Assembly: GCF_032678705.1 (NCBI RefSeq)
Contig: NZ_JAVTSS010000001.1
Span: 310,001 to 374,000, forward strand
DNA: 64,000 bases
Source: Pedobacter frigiditerrae
GTDB taxonomy: Bacteria; Bacteroidota; Bacteroidia; Sphingobacteriales; Sphingobacteriaceae
Direction of reading: 5' to 3'
Shown here: positions 48,756 to 58,267 of the stretch, piece by piece
Position numbering within the stretch: position 1 is the first letter of the stretch
Layout: the number at the start of each line of letters is the position of its first letter
Program-made: the position numbers and the translations under genes
Notes under the pieces: model-generated
What the model was told of the DNA's origin: nothing
What the model saw: the letters and a program-made list of their open reading frames with translations, nothing else
Database searches by the model: none

Positions 48756-49922
48756 TTATTCTACGTTTATTTGCCAGCTGGTGTGGTAACTTTCATCCTC
48801 AATATCAACAGCATCTTGTGTTAACATTAAAGGTCTAAAAGGGTCTATCATAACGGCTAGTTCTTCTGTTTTTTCTTGTCCAATTGATTTTTCTACCGTT
48901 CCTGGATGTGGTCCGTGAGGTATCCCTCCTGGGTGCAGTGTAATTTGACCTTTTACCACACTTTTACGACTCATAAAATCTCCATCTACATAATATAAAA
49001 CTTCATCGCTATCAACATTGCTGTGGTTATAAGGTGCAGGAATTGACAATGGATGATAATCGTACTTGCGTGGAACGAAAGAACAAATCACAAAATTATG
49101 TCCTTCAAAGGTTTGATGAACTGGAGGAGGTTGATGCAAGCGCCCAGTTATTGGCTCAAAATCGTGAATAGAAAATGCCCAAGGGTAATGAAAACCGTCC
49201 CAGCCCACAAAGTCAAAAGGGTGTGTGCCATAGGTATAAGGATACATTATTCCCTGTTTTTTAATCAATACCTTAAAATCTCCAGCTTCATCAATTGTTT
49301 CTAAATCTTGCGGACGTTTAATATCTCTTTCGCAGTATGGAGAATGCTCTTCTAGTTGCCCAAATTGGTTTCTGTATCTTTTCGGTGTACGAATTGGACT
49401 AAAACTTTCTACAATAAAAAGTCTGTTATTCTCATCATTAAAGTCCAATTGATAAATTGTGCCACGAGGGATAACTAGATAATCTCCATACTCAAACTTG
49501 ATTTTCCCAAAGCCCGTTTTTAATGTTCCTGAGCCTTCATGGATAAAAATCACCTCATCTGCTTGACTGTTTTTGTAAAAATAATCAATCATTGATTTTC
49601 TTGGTGCAGCCAACGAAATATGCAAGTCACTATTGACCAAAACAGGTTTTCTGCTTTTTAGGTAATCATCTTCTGGCTTAATGTTAAAGCCAATTAAACT
49701 AGTGTGGCGAAGATGTTTCTCACGAGCTATTTTAGGTTCTACGTTATAGGGTTCGCCTAAAGATTTAACAATTGTTGGTGGATGACAATGGTAAACCAAT
49801 GAATATAAACTAGAAAAACCTTCTGTAGAAACTAATTCCTCTGCGTATAAATCGCCATTTGGTTTACGAAAAACCGTATGTCTTTTTGGTGGAATTGTTC
49901 CTAATGTATGGTAAATAGGCAT
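48756..49922 (-). CDS. hmgA: Homogentisate 1,2-dioxygenase
   Basis: The 388-residue cupin-type enzyme has the metal-site region PPPVHQTFEGHNF, YDYHPLSIPAPYNHSNVDSDE and HPGGIPHGPHPG. It opens the ring of homogentisate to maleylacetoacetate. It is transcribed toward hppD across a 162-bp spacer, and the product of HppD is its substrate. It is shorter than the roughly 440-residue eukaryotic enzyme, as usual for Bacteroidetes. Confidence 0.95.
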   Translation of the reverse strand: MPIYHTLGTIPPKRHTVFRKPNGDLYAEELVSTEGFSSLYSLVYHCHPPTIVKSLGEPYNVEPKIAREKHLRHTSLIGFNIKPEDDYLKSRKPVLVNSDLHISLAAPRKSMIDYFYKNSQADEVIFIHEGSGTLKTGFGKIKFEYGDYLVIPRGTIYQLDFNDENNRLFIVESFSPIRTPKRYRNQFGQLEEHSPYCERDIKRPQDLETIDEAGDFKVLIKKQGIMYPYTYGTHPFDFVGWDGFHYPWAFSIHDFEPITGRLHQPPPVHQTFEGHNFVICSFVPRKYDYHPLSIPAPYNHSNVDSDEVLYYVDGDFMSRKSVVKGQITLHPGGIPHGPHPGTVEKSIGQEKTEELAVMIDPFRPLMLTQDAVDIEDESYHTSWQINVE

Positions 49923-50174
49923 AGCGTTAGGTAATTTGGTTAGAATGTAAATATATAACGTTTAAATAGTTAGAAACGTTTTAAGGTAGACGAAGTATTG
50001 GAAAGTCTAAAAAGAATATTGCGCAAAAATGATTTTAGATAGCATGGCATATCTAAATGCTGAAAGAACTTCATTAGCATTGTGATTTTGATATGTTGAA
50101 TGACTACTCATTTTCTTGGGGCTAAATTATGGTTTTAAATAGCAATTTCAAATTTCTTTGGCTATTTTTAATTG

Positions 50175-50870
50175 ATGTCAGAAAAAAAGCAAAACCAAAG
50201 TGAAATAGAAAAAGAAGCAGCTGCTAAAATGGCCGTTTCCTTTGTAAAAGATAATGATATTGTTGGCTTAGGTACAGGCTCTACAGCCAAATTTGCTATT
50301 GAAGAATTAGCCAAATTAGTTAAAGGCGGATTAAAAATTAAGGGTGTTGCTAGTTCTGTACATACTGAAGAGTTAGCTATTTCATTAGGGATACCAATGC
50401 AAGAACTTGGTAAAACTTCACACATCGATATCAGCATTGATGGAGCAGATGAATTTACCGAAACCTTAGATTTGATAAAAGGAGGGGGAGGTGCACTCTT
50501 TAGAGAGAAAATAGTTGCCTCCTTAAGCAACAATCGAATAATTGTTACTGATTCCTCTAAGAAAGTAGAAAAATTAGGTTCTTTTAAAGTTCCAATTGAA
50601 GTTGTGCCAATAGCTTATCAATATGTTGTTAATCAACTCGAAAAGCTGAATGGTATTGTAAAGTTAAGATATAAAGAAGGAAAGATTTTCATCACCGATA
50701 ACCATAATTATATTGTTGATGTAGCTTTTGGATTAATTGATGAACCGCAAAAACTTGCTGAAAGTTTAAATCAAATTGATGGACTATTGGCCCATGGCTT
50801 ATTTGTTAACCTTACCTCAAAAGTAATTATGGCAAAAGATGGGCAGCTATATACGTTTTCAAAAGATTAA
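50175..50870 (+). CDS. rpiA: Ribose-5-phosphate isomerase A
   Basis: The 231-residue product has VGLGTGSTAKFAIEEL (about 29-44), DISIDGADEF (about 87-96) and KGGGGALFREKIVA (Lys/Glu catalytic region). It interconverts ribose 5-phosphate and ribulose 5-phosphate. It is divergent from hmgA; a link to tyrosine breakdown is unlikely. The ATG at 50175 is used. Confidence 0.96.
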   Translation: MSEKKQNQSEIEKEAAAKMAVSFVKDNDIVGLGTGSTAKFAIEELAKLVKGGLKIKGVASSVHTEELAISLGIPMQELGKTSHIDISIDGADEFTETLDLIKGGGGALFREKIVASLSNNRIIVTDSSKKVEKLGSFKVPIEVVPIAYQYVVNQLEKLNGIVKLRYKEGKIFITDNHNYIVDVAFGLIDEPQKLAESLNQIDGLLAHGLFVNLTSKVIMAKDGQLYTFSKD

Positions 50871-50970
50871 ATAAATAAGTATCAATCTATTCCTTTATTT
50901 TATAAATATTAAGCCTGAAACAATTCATGTAAAATAGTACATTTAACCCATATTCTTAACCAGATATCAT

Positions 50971-51969
50971 ATGAAACTAGTATCCTATAAAACTGAAGAT
51001 ATTGAACATTTAGGTGTTTATGTAAACGGACATATTTACAATTTAAACTCATGTCACAAGTTAATTCCTGATGACATGAAGTCTTTTTTAGAAGGTGGAG
51101 AACCTTTAATGGAAAGGGCAAAGCAAATCAATGAGGATATCCTTTCAGGTGCAATTAAGCCTAAGGAAGAAGTTTTTTATCAAATATTGGCTCCAGTTCC
51201 TCATCCAACTTCTTGTAGAGATGGATATGCTTTCCGTCAGCATGTTGCAGCGGCGAGAAGGAATAGGAAAGTAGATATGATTGCAGAATTTGACCAATAT
51301 CCGATATTCTACTTTACGAATCATAATGCCATTCAAGGTCCAGGAGAAATAGAGTGTATGCCAGACCATTTTCAGAAACTGGATTTTGAATTAGAAGTTG
51401 CTGTTGTAATTGGTAAAAAAGGTAGAAATATTAAGGCAGCAGAGGCTGATGATTACATTGCTGGTTTCATGATCATGAATGACATGAGTGCTCGTACCTT
51501 ACAAATGGAGGAGATGATATTGAATTTAGGCCCAGCAAAAGGAAAAGATTTTTCGACCGTAATTGGTCCTTGGTTGGTAACACCAGATGAATTGGAACAG
51601 TATAAAGTTGCTGCAAAACCAAATCACACCGGCAATGCCTATAATTTAAAAATGACTTGTAGAGTTAACGGTGTTGAATTATCGGCAGGTAACATGGCAG
51701 ATATGGACTGGACATTTGCAGAAATTATTGAACGTTGCGCTTATGGTGTAGATATTTTGCCAGGCGATGTAATTGGTTCTGGAACAGTGGGAACCGGTTG
51801 CTTTTTAGAGTTAAATGGAACTGGTTTACTAAACGACCCCAACTATAAAGTACAGTGGTTACAACCTGGCGATGATGTTGAAATGGAAATTACGGGTTTA
51901 GGAAGTTTGACGAATATAATTACTAAGGTTGATACAGATTTTTCAATTTTAGGATTGAAGAAATCCTAA
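50971..51969 (+). CDS. Fumarylacetoacetate hydrolase family protein
   Basis: The 332-residue product has the FAH fold with metal-ligand region DFELEVAVVIGKKGRNI (acidic pair), FMIMNDMSAR, GKDFSTVIGPWLVTPDEL and GSGTVGTGC. With HppD and HmgA nearby it probably hydrolyses fumarylacetoacetate to fumarate and acetoacetate, the last tyrosine step, although FAH-family members also act on other substrates. A toxin-antitoxin pair separates it from the flavin reductase-like gene. Confidence 0.88.
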   Translation: MKLVSYKTEDIEHLGVYVNGHIYNLNSCHKLIPDDMKSFLEGGEPLMERAKQINEDILSGAIKPKEEVFYQILAPVPHPTSCRDGYAFRQHVAAARRNRKVDMIAEFDQYPIFYFTNHNAIQGPGEIECMPDHFQKLDFELEVAVVIGKKGRNIKAAEADDYIAGFMIMNDMSARTLQMEEMILNLGPAKGKDFSTVIGPWLVTPDELEQYKVAAKPNHTGNAYNLKMTCRVNGVELSAGNMADMDWTFAEIIERCAYGVDILPGDVIGSGTVGTGCFLELNGTGLLNDPNYKVQWLQPGDDVEMEITGLGSLTNIITKVDTDFSILGLKKS

Positions 51970-52050
51970 CGTTGTAATGTTTTAAAATTGAAAGGTAATT
52001 GGTAAAACAGAATTATTGAATAATCAATTTTAAATATTAAATTTGTCTAT

Positions 52051-52251
52051 ATGGAAGCATTAATAGTTTATCCAGAAAATAAAGAGCAATTAACTGCATT
52101 AAAAGCAATTATGCAGGCTATGAAAATTGCTTTCGAACAGCAGAGCGAAGTTTACCCTCAGTTTGTAATTAAAGGAGTTAAAGAGTCTTTAACACAAGCT
52201 AATGATAATAATTTAACACCTTATGCTGGGTTAAAAGATTTGCTTAAGTAG
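52051..52251 (+). CDS. Type II antitoxin, DUF2683-like
   Basis: The 66-residue protein (MEALIVYPENKEQLTALKAI onward) resembles short DUF2683-type antitoxins encoded before RelE/ParE toxins in Bacteroidetes. It should neutralise the downstream toxin, and its stop codon is directly followed by the toxin start, so they are translationally coupled. Confidence 0.75.
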   Translation: MEALIVYPENKEQLTALKAIMQAMKIAFEQQSEVYPQFVIKGVKESLTQANDNNLTPYAGLKDLLK

Positions 52252-52545
52252 GTGGCATTAGCTGTTTTTTATACACCAAAAGCGAAGGAGACCTTTGTTT
52301 TAGTATATAATCTTATTGCTGAAAAATTTAGTGTTAAAATCGCTAATGAATTTTTAAGTAAGGCTGAAAAAACGATTCGACTAATATCAGAACAACCTTA
52401 TATGTATAAGTCATCTGCTATCGATGAAGATATTCGGGTTGCAAATTTCACAAAAAACACCTCGTTATTTTATCAAGTGACTAATAAACAAGTTAACTTA
52501 TTGTTCTTTTTTGATAATAGGCAAGACCCTTTAATTTTAGGCTAA
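52252..52545 (+). CDS. Type II toxin, RelE/ParE superfamily
   Basis: The 97-residue product begins VALAVFYTPKAKETFVLVYN and ends NLLFFFDNRQDPLIL, the ParE/RelE fold pattern (two helices, then strands with an F-x-Q... core). It starts with GTG immediately after the antitoxin stop. It probably inhibits translation or gyrase. The pair sits between two tyrosine-degradation genes. Confidence 0.8.
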   Translation: MALAVFYTPKAKETFVLVYNLIAEKFSVKIANEFLSKAEKTIRLISEQPYMYKSSAIDEDIRVANFTKNTSLFYQVTNKQVNLLFFFDNRQDPLILG

Positions 52546-52557
52546 ATCCTCTTCAAA

Positions 52558-53445
52558 ATGCTATCCATTAAAACCTCAGATTTGTCTCCAATGCAATTGC
52601 AAAACTATCTGCAGTATGCTATTGCACCACGTCCAATTTGTTTTGCATCTACAATTGATACGGAAGGAAATGTAAATTTAAGTCCGTTCAGTTTTTTTAA
52701 CTTGTTTAGCACAAATCCACCGATGTGTATTTTTTCTCCTGCCAGAAGAGTAAGAGATAATACAACTAAACACACATTAGAAAATGTTTTACAGGTAAAG
52801 GAATGTGTCATCAACATTGTTAACTATGCGATGGTACAGCAAACTAGTTTAGCCAGTACAGAATATGCAAAAGGAGTTAATGAGTTTGAAAAGGCTGGTT
52901 TTACTATGCAAGAATCTCATTTAGTAAAACCACCCAGGGTTGCAGAAGCCCCAGTTCAGTTAGAGTGTTTGGTTAAGGAGGTTATTCCATTGGGGGACCA
53001 ACACGGTGCGGGAAATTTAGTTTTGGCAGAAATTAAGTTGATTCATATTAAAGAAGATATTTTAGATGAGGAGGGTAAAATTGACCAGGCTAAAATAGAT
53101 TTAGTTGCCAGATTAGGTGGAGATTGGTATTGCAGGGTTACGCCCGAAAATTTATTCAAAGTAGCCAAACCATTAACTACATTGGGGGTAGGAGTGAGTG
53201 CCTTACCGGTCTCTGTTAGGAACTCTCATGTGTTGACAGGGAATGATTTAGGGATGTTAGGAAACATTGAGCAATTGCCAACTGAAACTGACATTGATGC
53301 GATGCGCTGGAATACCGCTGTGAAAGATATTTTAGATGCTACCATTGGCGATGAAACCAACAGAGAAAGAGAATTACATGAATTGGCGCATCAGTTATTG
53401 GCTTTAGGTAATGTTGTGGATGCGTTGAAAGTGGTTTTGTTGTAA
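52558..53445 (+). CDS. Flavin reductase-like FMN-binding protein
   Basis: The 295-residue product has a split-barrel FMN-binding domain (about 15-200) with YAIAPRPICFASTIDTEGN and SPFSFFNLFSTNPPM, plus a C-terminal extension (200-295). Such proteins recur near HppD/HmgA/FAH genes in Bacteroidetes, so it may belong to aromatic amino acid breakdown. Its exact reaction is unknown. A long REP-like repeat follows. Confidence 0.82.
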   Translation: MLSIKTSDLSPMQLQNYLQYAIAPRPICFASTIDTEGNVNLSPFSFFNLFSTNPPMCIFSPARRVRDNTTKHTLENVLQVKECVINIVNYAMVQQTSLASTEYAKGVNEFEKAGFTMQESHLVKPPRVAEAPVQLECLVKEVIPLGDQHGAGNLVLAEIKLIHIKEDILDEEGKIDQAKIDLVARLGGDWYCRVTPENLFKVAKPLTTLGVGVSALPVSVRNSHVLTGNDLGMLGNIEQLPTETDIDAMRWNTAVKDILDATIGDETNRERELHELAHQLLALGNVVDALKVVLL

Positions 53446-53452
53446 GTTAATC

Positions 53453-53594
53453 CGTCATTGCGAGGAGGAACGACGAAGCAATCTACTCTTTGCGGTTAAG
53501 AATAATTCTGTAAAATGAGACTTAGAATTTTGTGTTAGCTTATTTGCCGAATAAGATTGCTTCGGTTTGCGAAAAGCAACACCTCGCAATGACG
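53453..53594. repeat. Long REP-like inverted repeat
   Basis: CGTCATTGCGAGG (53453-53465) and CCTCGCAATGACG (53582-53594) are exact 13-bp arms; AAGCAATCT/AGATTGCTT are inner arms with about 70 bases of spacer. It is a typical mobile-looking Bacteroidetes palindrome and matches the element at 58096-58249. Confidence 0.8.
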
Positions 53595-53601
53595 CGTAGT
53601 T

Positions 53602-54012
53602 TTACTTCTTCAAATTTCTATAAGAAATCTCACACATCTCCTTCAAAACATCCATATTAATATCACTCAATTTTTTTACGTAAACACAACCTTTACCAGT
53701 GGTATGTTTCCCTAATCGAGGTAAAATGTTTTGCCTTTCATCAGCATTGCAGCCCATGATGTATAAACTGATATTAGCTTTGCGAGGTGAAAAGCCCATC
53801 ATGAACCAATCTCCAGTTCTGCCTGTTGAATAGGAATAGGTATAATCGCCAACACCAACAATGGCACTGCCCCACATTTTTGCTTTTGCCTGAGTTTTGT
53901 CCTCCATTAATTTACAGAGTGTCTGACAATCCTTACGCGTTGTTTCATTAGGAATTTGCAACAAATATTCTTCAACGGATTGCGTAGTAACCTTAGTTTT
54001 TAATTCGGCCAT
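53602..54012 (-). CDS. DUF1801 (YdhG-like) protein
   Basis: The 136-residue protein has KMWGSAIVGVGDYTYSY, GFSPRKANISLYI and KKLSDINMDVLKEMC. It is a paralogue of the gene at 61002-61439. The family is small, cytosolic and uncharacterised. The start at 54012 (MAELKTKV) is preferred over an upstream Met. Confidence 0.8.
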   Translation of the reverse strand: MAELKTKVTTQSVEEYLLQIPNETTRKDCQTLCKLMEDKTQAKAKMWGSAIVGVGDYTYSYSTGRTGDWFMMGFSPRKANISLYIMGCNADERQNILPRLGKHTTGKGCVYVKKLSDINMDVLKEMCEISYRNLKK

Positions 54013-54109
54013 TTGATTAGAATTTGTAAATGAAGATAATAATAAGTTAGCAGTTTTCAATTGGCAGTTGGCAAAACTAGGAACTGCTAATTGCCAGCTG
54101 TAGACTGAA

Positions 54110-54643
54110 CTATTCTACAATACTTACAGCCTTCATGAATCGGCTTTTGTAATAAGCATCAAAATCTGTGATGGTAACACCATGCGCTTTTCCTGAAGTA
54201 GAATGGATAAATTTGATTTCTCCATCTTCAATGGAATAAATAATGCCTACATGGCCAATTCTTCTCACTTTAGGATTAGTGCCTGTAAAAATTAAAACAT
54301 CACCAACTTTGGCGTCAGCTAATTTAACAGGTACTCCTGCGCTTGCAAATTCTGGAGAGGAGCGAGGTACTTTAAATCCAAAACTACTAAACACATAATT
54401 TACAAATCCAGAACAATCAAAACCTTTTTCAGGATTACTTGTGGCGTATCTGTAAGGAACACCAATCATTGTTTTTGCAAAATCTAGTAATTGAGATGCG
54501 GTGGAAGAAGCAGTTTTAGGAACGTTGCTAAGTATCTTTGTCATCATTTCCTGGTATTGAGCAGGAAGAGAGGTGTTATCTTGCGCTTTGCCTTTAACAG
54601 CAAACAATAACATTAAACAGAAAATAGTTAGTGTTTTCTTCAT
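54110..54643 (-). CDS. NlpC/P60 cell-wall peptidase
   Basis: The 177-residue product has a signal peptide (1-20) and a C40 domain (about 45-175) with catalytic Cys in FDCSGFVNYVF, His in RIGHVGIIY and a third polar residue in FIHSTSGK. It hydrolyses peptide cross-links in murein. It is monocistronic. Confidence 0.93.
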   Translation of the reverse strand: MKKTLTIFCLMLLFAVKGKAQDNTSLPAQYQEMMTKILSNVPKTASSTASQLLDFAKTMIGVPYRYATSNPEKGFDCSGFVNYVFSSFGFKVPRSSPEFASAGVPVKLADAKVGDVLIFTGTNPKVRRIGHVGIIYSIEDGEIKFIHSTSGKAHGVTITDFDAYYKSRFMKAVSIVE

Positions 54644-54720
54644 ATTAGGATTTCAAAGATAACAAAAAAAACTTAACGAGGTAAAGTGTTGAAAACTTGT
54701 TGGTTGTGGGTTTTAAACTG

Positions 54721-54750
54721 AAAAACCCCGATAAATAATCGAGGCTTTTC
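54721..54750 (-). terminator. Terminator after the DUF4870 gene
   Basis: CCCCGAT and ATCGAGG pair around AAATA with one mismatch, followed on the minus strand by five T residues. It lies 17 bases after the DUF4870 stop. Confidence 0.7.
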
Positions 54751-54766
54751 ATTATTTTTTAATTGA

Positions 54767-55135
54767 CTAGATTGAAGGAAACATGGTTTGAGCTTTTTCG
54801 CCTATAAACATCATGGGTTTTTTTTCTCCATTAATTGCCCCCAATAAACCTAATATCCAAATAACAAAAAGTATCAGATAAAGTACATAGGCCAAGTAAA
54901 CCAATGCAGTAATTCCAGTTGCTACTATTACAATTGTTAAGACAATTGATAGTAGAATGTAAAGAACTGTTGAGATTATAGCATAAAGCAAAGTTTGTCT
55001 TAGTTGATAAGAACCAAGTTCGGTTCTTTTGTCTTTATGCAAAGCGAAATAAGCTATTAACCATCCAATAATTCCGAAATAGCTAATAATTGCGGCAGTT
55101 TTGCCGTTGTCTGTTGTAGTAATGTTGTTTTCCAT
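54767..55135 (-). CDS. DUF4870 membrane protein
   Basis: The 122-residue product has three membrane helices (about 12-32, 52-76, 80-104) and the family features FGIIGWLIAYFALHKDKRTELGSYQLRQ. The family is uncharacterised, possibly linked to stress. The Met at 55135 begins the family-typical N-terminus. Confidence 0.85.
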   Translation of the reverse strand: MENNITTTDNGKTAAIISYFGIIGWLIAYFALHKDKRTELGSYQLRQTLLYAIISTVLYILLSIVLTIVIVATGITALVYLAYVLYLILFVIWILGLLGAINGEKKPMMFIGEKAQTMFPSI

Positions 55136-55189
55136 ATATAGTTTGTTATTCAACAGCATTACAAACTACCTGCCAAATTCAAAAAAGCT

Positions 55190-55891
55190 TTATGGAGTAG
55201 TTACAGCAACGGGTAAAACCTTTCCGTTGAAAAACTTATGCCCAGTACGTGCAAAATCAGCAACATATTTTCCCATTTCAAAAGCCATTACCGGACTTTC
55301 GTATCCTGGAAAAGCAGCTTCTAACATTTCTGTTTGGGCAGAACCTAATGCAAGGCAGTTTACTTTAATTCCAGTTTCTGCTAACTCGAAAGCCAAACAT
55401 TCACTTAAAGTATGTAGGGCAGCCTTACTGCTAGAATAAGCAGCCAATCCAGGGAATTTTACACTACCTTGAAAACCTCCCATGCTACCAATATTTACAA
55501 TATGACCTCCGCTTTGCATAAAAGGGACAGTTGCTTGGGTCATCTTAAAATGACTCATTACATTATGCTCTAACATCTCAGCTAAATCTGCTGCGGTGGT
55601 TTCTGCAAAAGGTTTGTTAATTAAACTTCCAGCATTGTTAATTAAAATATCAACCGAACCCAAACGCTCTTCAATAAATGGTGATAATGCTGCATAATCA
55701 TCATTTACCAAATCAAATGCCACTGGCAATAATGTACAATCTGGATTAATTTGTTTAGCAATATCAAAAAGTTTTTTCAGTTTATCCGCACTGCGAGCAA
55801 TACACAAAACCTTGTTTTTACTATCTAAAGAGAATTCTAATGCAGTTTCAAAACCTATTCCGCTACTAGCGCCTGTTATTATGATGTTCAT
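55190..55891 (-). CDS. Short-chain dehydrogenase/reductase
   Basis: The 233-residue product has NAD(P)-binding TGASSGIGFETA (7-18), NNAG and the catalytic Tyr-Lys in YSSSKAAL (Ser upstream in GSMGG). Substrate unknown. A CCCCAAACCCCTAAAGGGGC palindrome lies directly before its ATG, in the gap behind phenylalanine hydroxylase. Confidence 0.93.
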   Translation of the reverse strand: MNIIITGASSGIGFETALEFSLDSKNKVLCIARSADKLKKLFDIAKQINPDCTLLPVAFDLVNDDYAALSPFIEERLGSVDILINNAGSLINKPFAETTAADLAEMLEHNVMSHFKMTQATVPFMQSGGHIVNIGSMGGFQGSVKFPGLAAYSSSKAALHTLSECLAFELAETGIKVNCLALGSAQTEMLEAAFPGYESPVMAFEMGKYVADFARTGHKFFNGKVLPVAVTTP

Positions 55892-55893
55892 AC

Positions 55894-55917
55894 CCCAAAC
55901 CCCTAAAGGGGCTTTTA
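55894..55917 (-). repeat. GGGG-palindrome before the SDR gene
   Basis: CCCCTAAAGGGG with an additional CCCCAAA copy lies within 25 bases of the SDR start. A related CCCCTTAATCCCCTAAAGAGG segment occurs at about 57942-57962, so this is a dispersed word. On the minus strand it could act as terminator for the phenylalanine hydroxylase gene. Confidence 0.45.
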
Positions 55918-55999
55918 AAATGTTAAATTATATTGTTCAATTGAACCATTGCTAGATTGTTTGCATAACAATTAAACAATACAGCAATCCAACAATCTT

Positions 56000-57784
56000 C
56001 TAGTCTTCCTCGTTAATCAACTGTGTTACCGGATTTGCAATTACATGCAGACCATCATTAATCAATTTGGTGTAATCTGGTTCTGTGGCAGCTTTCATTT
56101 CTAGGTATATTCGTAGTTCTTTTTCAAACTCTGTATCCAATTCTTTGTGATAAACAATTTCGAGAATTTCTAAACCACATAACCAATCTGTTCTGTGCGA
56201 AGTTTTTAGCGTATCAAAAATAGATTTTAGTTCTTCATATCCAGATAAGGTCTCCCTTATACAACGCACTTTTTGGTATAACTCGTGCAATTTCTGCGTT
56301 GCTTCATCATATTCAACTTTGTGAGTTTGCTCTTTGCTTACAAAAACAAGTTCCTCATAAGCATCTTTATCAGCAGCGCCATTAAATACTGACACTATTT
56401 TTTCGCCTATGGCCATATCATAAGTTCCCCATTCTGGTTTAAATAAAATGTTTCCATTTTCTTCAGTAACCGTACAGTCTTCAAAAGCAATTAAAATTAA
56501 TTTGCCATCTTTAATCACTATTTCTTTTACCAAACCTTTAACCAAAATGCCACTTTCAAAGGTAATTTCAGCTTTGTTTCCTTCTAAAATACCTAATAAC
56601 TCTAACTCAATTAAATTATGTTCTTCAAAAGGTTTTTCAATTCCTTTTAATTTGCCAACTGGCGATGAAAATCCATCCTTATGGTAATCTTTTCCATGTC
56701 CAGTTAATTGCTTGCCATCAAAAGCCAATGCAGACGGACCAGTAGTTTTAATGAAAGTTAATTCATCACTCTTGTTCATCCCCAAATCAGTAAAAATACC
56801 AGTTAATTGCAAGCCCGAACTATAAACTGCAGTACTTGGATTTTTACATTCAATTGCCTTCAAAATGCTTTCTGCACCACCTCTTCTAAATGCCATTGTA
56901 TCAGCAAATGCTTCTAAAACATCTATTAAGTTTTGGAAGGTTTCCGTTACAAAAAGCTGAGGTTGTTGTTGGGTAATATCGTATTGGTAATTAATCGTAT
57001 CTAAGTTGTACCACAGTTTTTTAATATCTGGGTTCATGCAAGTTGCACTTTCTCCAATAGATGAAAGTAGTGCCGCACCATAAATTTTCGGGTTTTCTAA
57101 AGTTCCAATCAAGCCATACTCAACTGTCCACCAGTGTAAACGACCTAATAAAGCCATCTCAGAAGATTCGCCCATGTTATCGGCAATGTAATGCAGTTTT
57201 TTCTCAGCTGCAGCAATTTCTTCTTCATCGGCACCAACGGCTTCCTTTAAAATAGACAGCTTGCGAATGGCTTCATACAATTCATAATCCTTGCTAGAGA
57301 ACATCGCTTTTGTGCCAATAGAACCAAAATAGCTTAGGTAACTATTGTAATCAGTATCTGCAATAATTGGTGCGTGACCAGCACTTTCGTGAATAATATC
57401 TGGCGAAGGTGTGTATTCGATATGATTAATTTGGCGAATATCTGCTGCAATGACCAAAACCCTACAAGCTTGGTATTCCATAAAAGCAGCAGGAGGAATA
57501 AATCCATCAACTGTAACCGCACCCCAGCCAATTTTGCCGAGGTTATCGTTCATGGTTTGCAAATCTGGAATGTGCTCAATACTCAAACCAGCCCTGTTTA
57601 AGCCTTTGATGTAAGGATAATAGGCCACGTGTTTTAAATAGCTATAATTTTGGCGCATTACGTACCTCCAAACCGCTTGGTCTATCGGTGTGTATTTCTC
57701 GTAATTTTGCTCAACAATAAACTGCCTTAAATGCTTAGGGAGTTTGGCTACTTGCTGATTATTAAAATCATTAAAATCACTCAT
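56000..57784 (-). CDS. phhA: Phenylalanine 4-monooxygenase
   Basis: The 594-residue product has an aromatic-amino-acid-hydroxylase domain in its first half with iron ligands His132 and His137 (IIHESAGHAPI) and Glu222 (WWTVEYGLIG). A long C-terminal extension (about 330-594) of unknown role makes it about twice the size of the proteobacterial enzyme, as in other Bacteroidetes. It hydroxylates phenylalanine to tyrosine using a pterin, feeding the HppD/HmgA route encoded 7-9 kb upstream in the window. Confidence 0.93.
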   Translation of the reverse strand: MSDFNDFNNQQVAKLPKHLRQFIVEQNYEKYTPIDQAVWRYVMRQNYSYLKHVAYYPYIKGLNRAGLSIEHIPDLQTMNDNLGKIGWGAVTVDGFIPPAAFMEYQACRVLVIAADIRQINHIEYTPSPDIIHESAGHAPIIADTDYNSYLSYFGSIGTKAMFSSKDYELYEAIRKLSILKEAVGADEEEIAAAEKKLHYIADNMGESSEMALLGRLHWWTVEYGLIGTLENPKIYGAALLSSIGESATCMNPDIKKLWYNLDTINYQYDITQQQPQLFVTETFQNLIDVLEAFADTMAFRRGGAESILKAIECKNPSTAVYSSGLQLTGIFTDLGMNKSDELTFIKTTGPSALAFDGKQLTGHGKDYHKDGFSSPVGKLKGIEKPFEEHNLIELELLGILEGNKAEITFESGILVKGLVKEIVIKDGKLILIAFEDCTVTEENGNILFKPEWGTYDMAIGEKIVSVFNGAADKDAYEELVFVSKEQTHKVEYDEATQKLHELYQKVRCIRETLSGYEELKSIFDTLKTSHRTDWLCGLEILEIVYHKELDTEFEKELRIYLEMKAATEPDYTKLINDGLHVIANPVTQLINEED

Positions 57785-58267
57785 GGTATATCCTGGTATT
57801 GATTATGGCTAAAATAGCTTGTTCGAACTAGTAATCCAAAAAAAGCACAGCCTTTTACGCTAAAATGATGAGTATCATATTTTGAAAATGAATGTTCCAG
57901 AACTTTTGGCTTGTTCAGTCCCTCCAAACGTTTCAATCTTTTACCCCTTAATCCCCTAAAGAGGAATGGTAAAAGTATTGCCACTTATGTCGGGTTTATT
58001 TAAGAAAGGGTAGTGGTTCTTGGGGTAGGTTGCATATTGCAAAAAAAAAATCATGATAGCTTACGCAATTGAATTTATGTCAACAGTAACCATTACGTCA
58101 TTACTAGGCACGGCTTGTTCCGATTTTTTGGGAAAGCAATCTCCCTCCAATTCGTTTAAGTGGTGTCAAAAACCCGACACGCAAAGCAGATTGCTTCGGG
58201 CGATGAAAAATCGACCTCCGAAGTATCGGAGCAGGCTCTCGCAATGACGCCACAATGAATGAGAAAT
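57785..58267. other. 483-bp gene-less region with REP element
   Basis: No gene is supported. It holds CCCCTTAATCCCCTAAAGAGG (about 57942-57962), a run of ten A residues near 58040 and the long REP-like element at 58096-58249. Confidence 0.7.
58096..58249. repeat. Long REP-like inverted repeat
   Basis: CGTCATTACTAGG at the left and CTCGCAATGACG at the right are imperfect arms; AAAGCAATCT and AGATTGCTT are inner arms. It is a diverged copy of the 53453-53594 element. Confidence 0.7.

Noticed and set aside
49923..50174. Possible regulatory site in the hmgA/rpiA divergent gap
   Set aside because: I found no palindrome or promoter box clear enough to report; only an ordinary AT-rich spacer.
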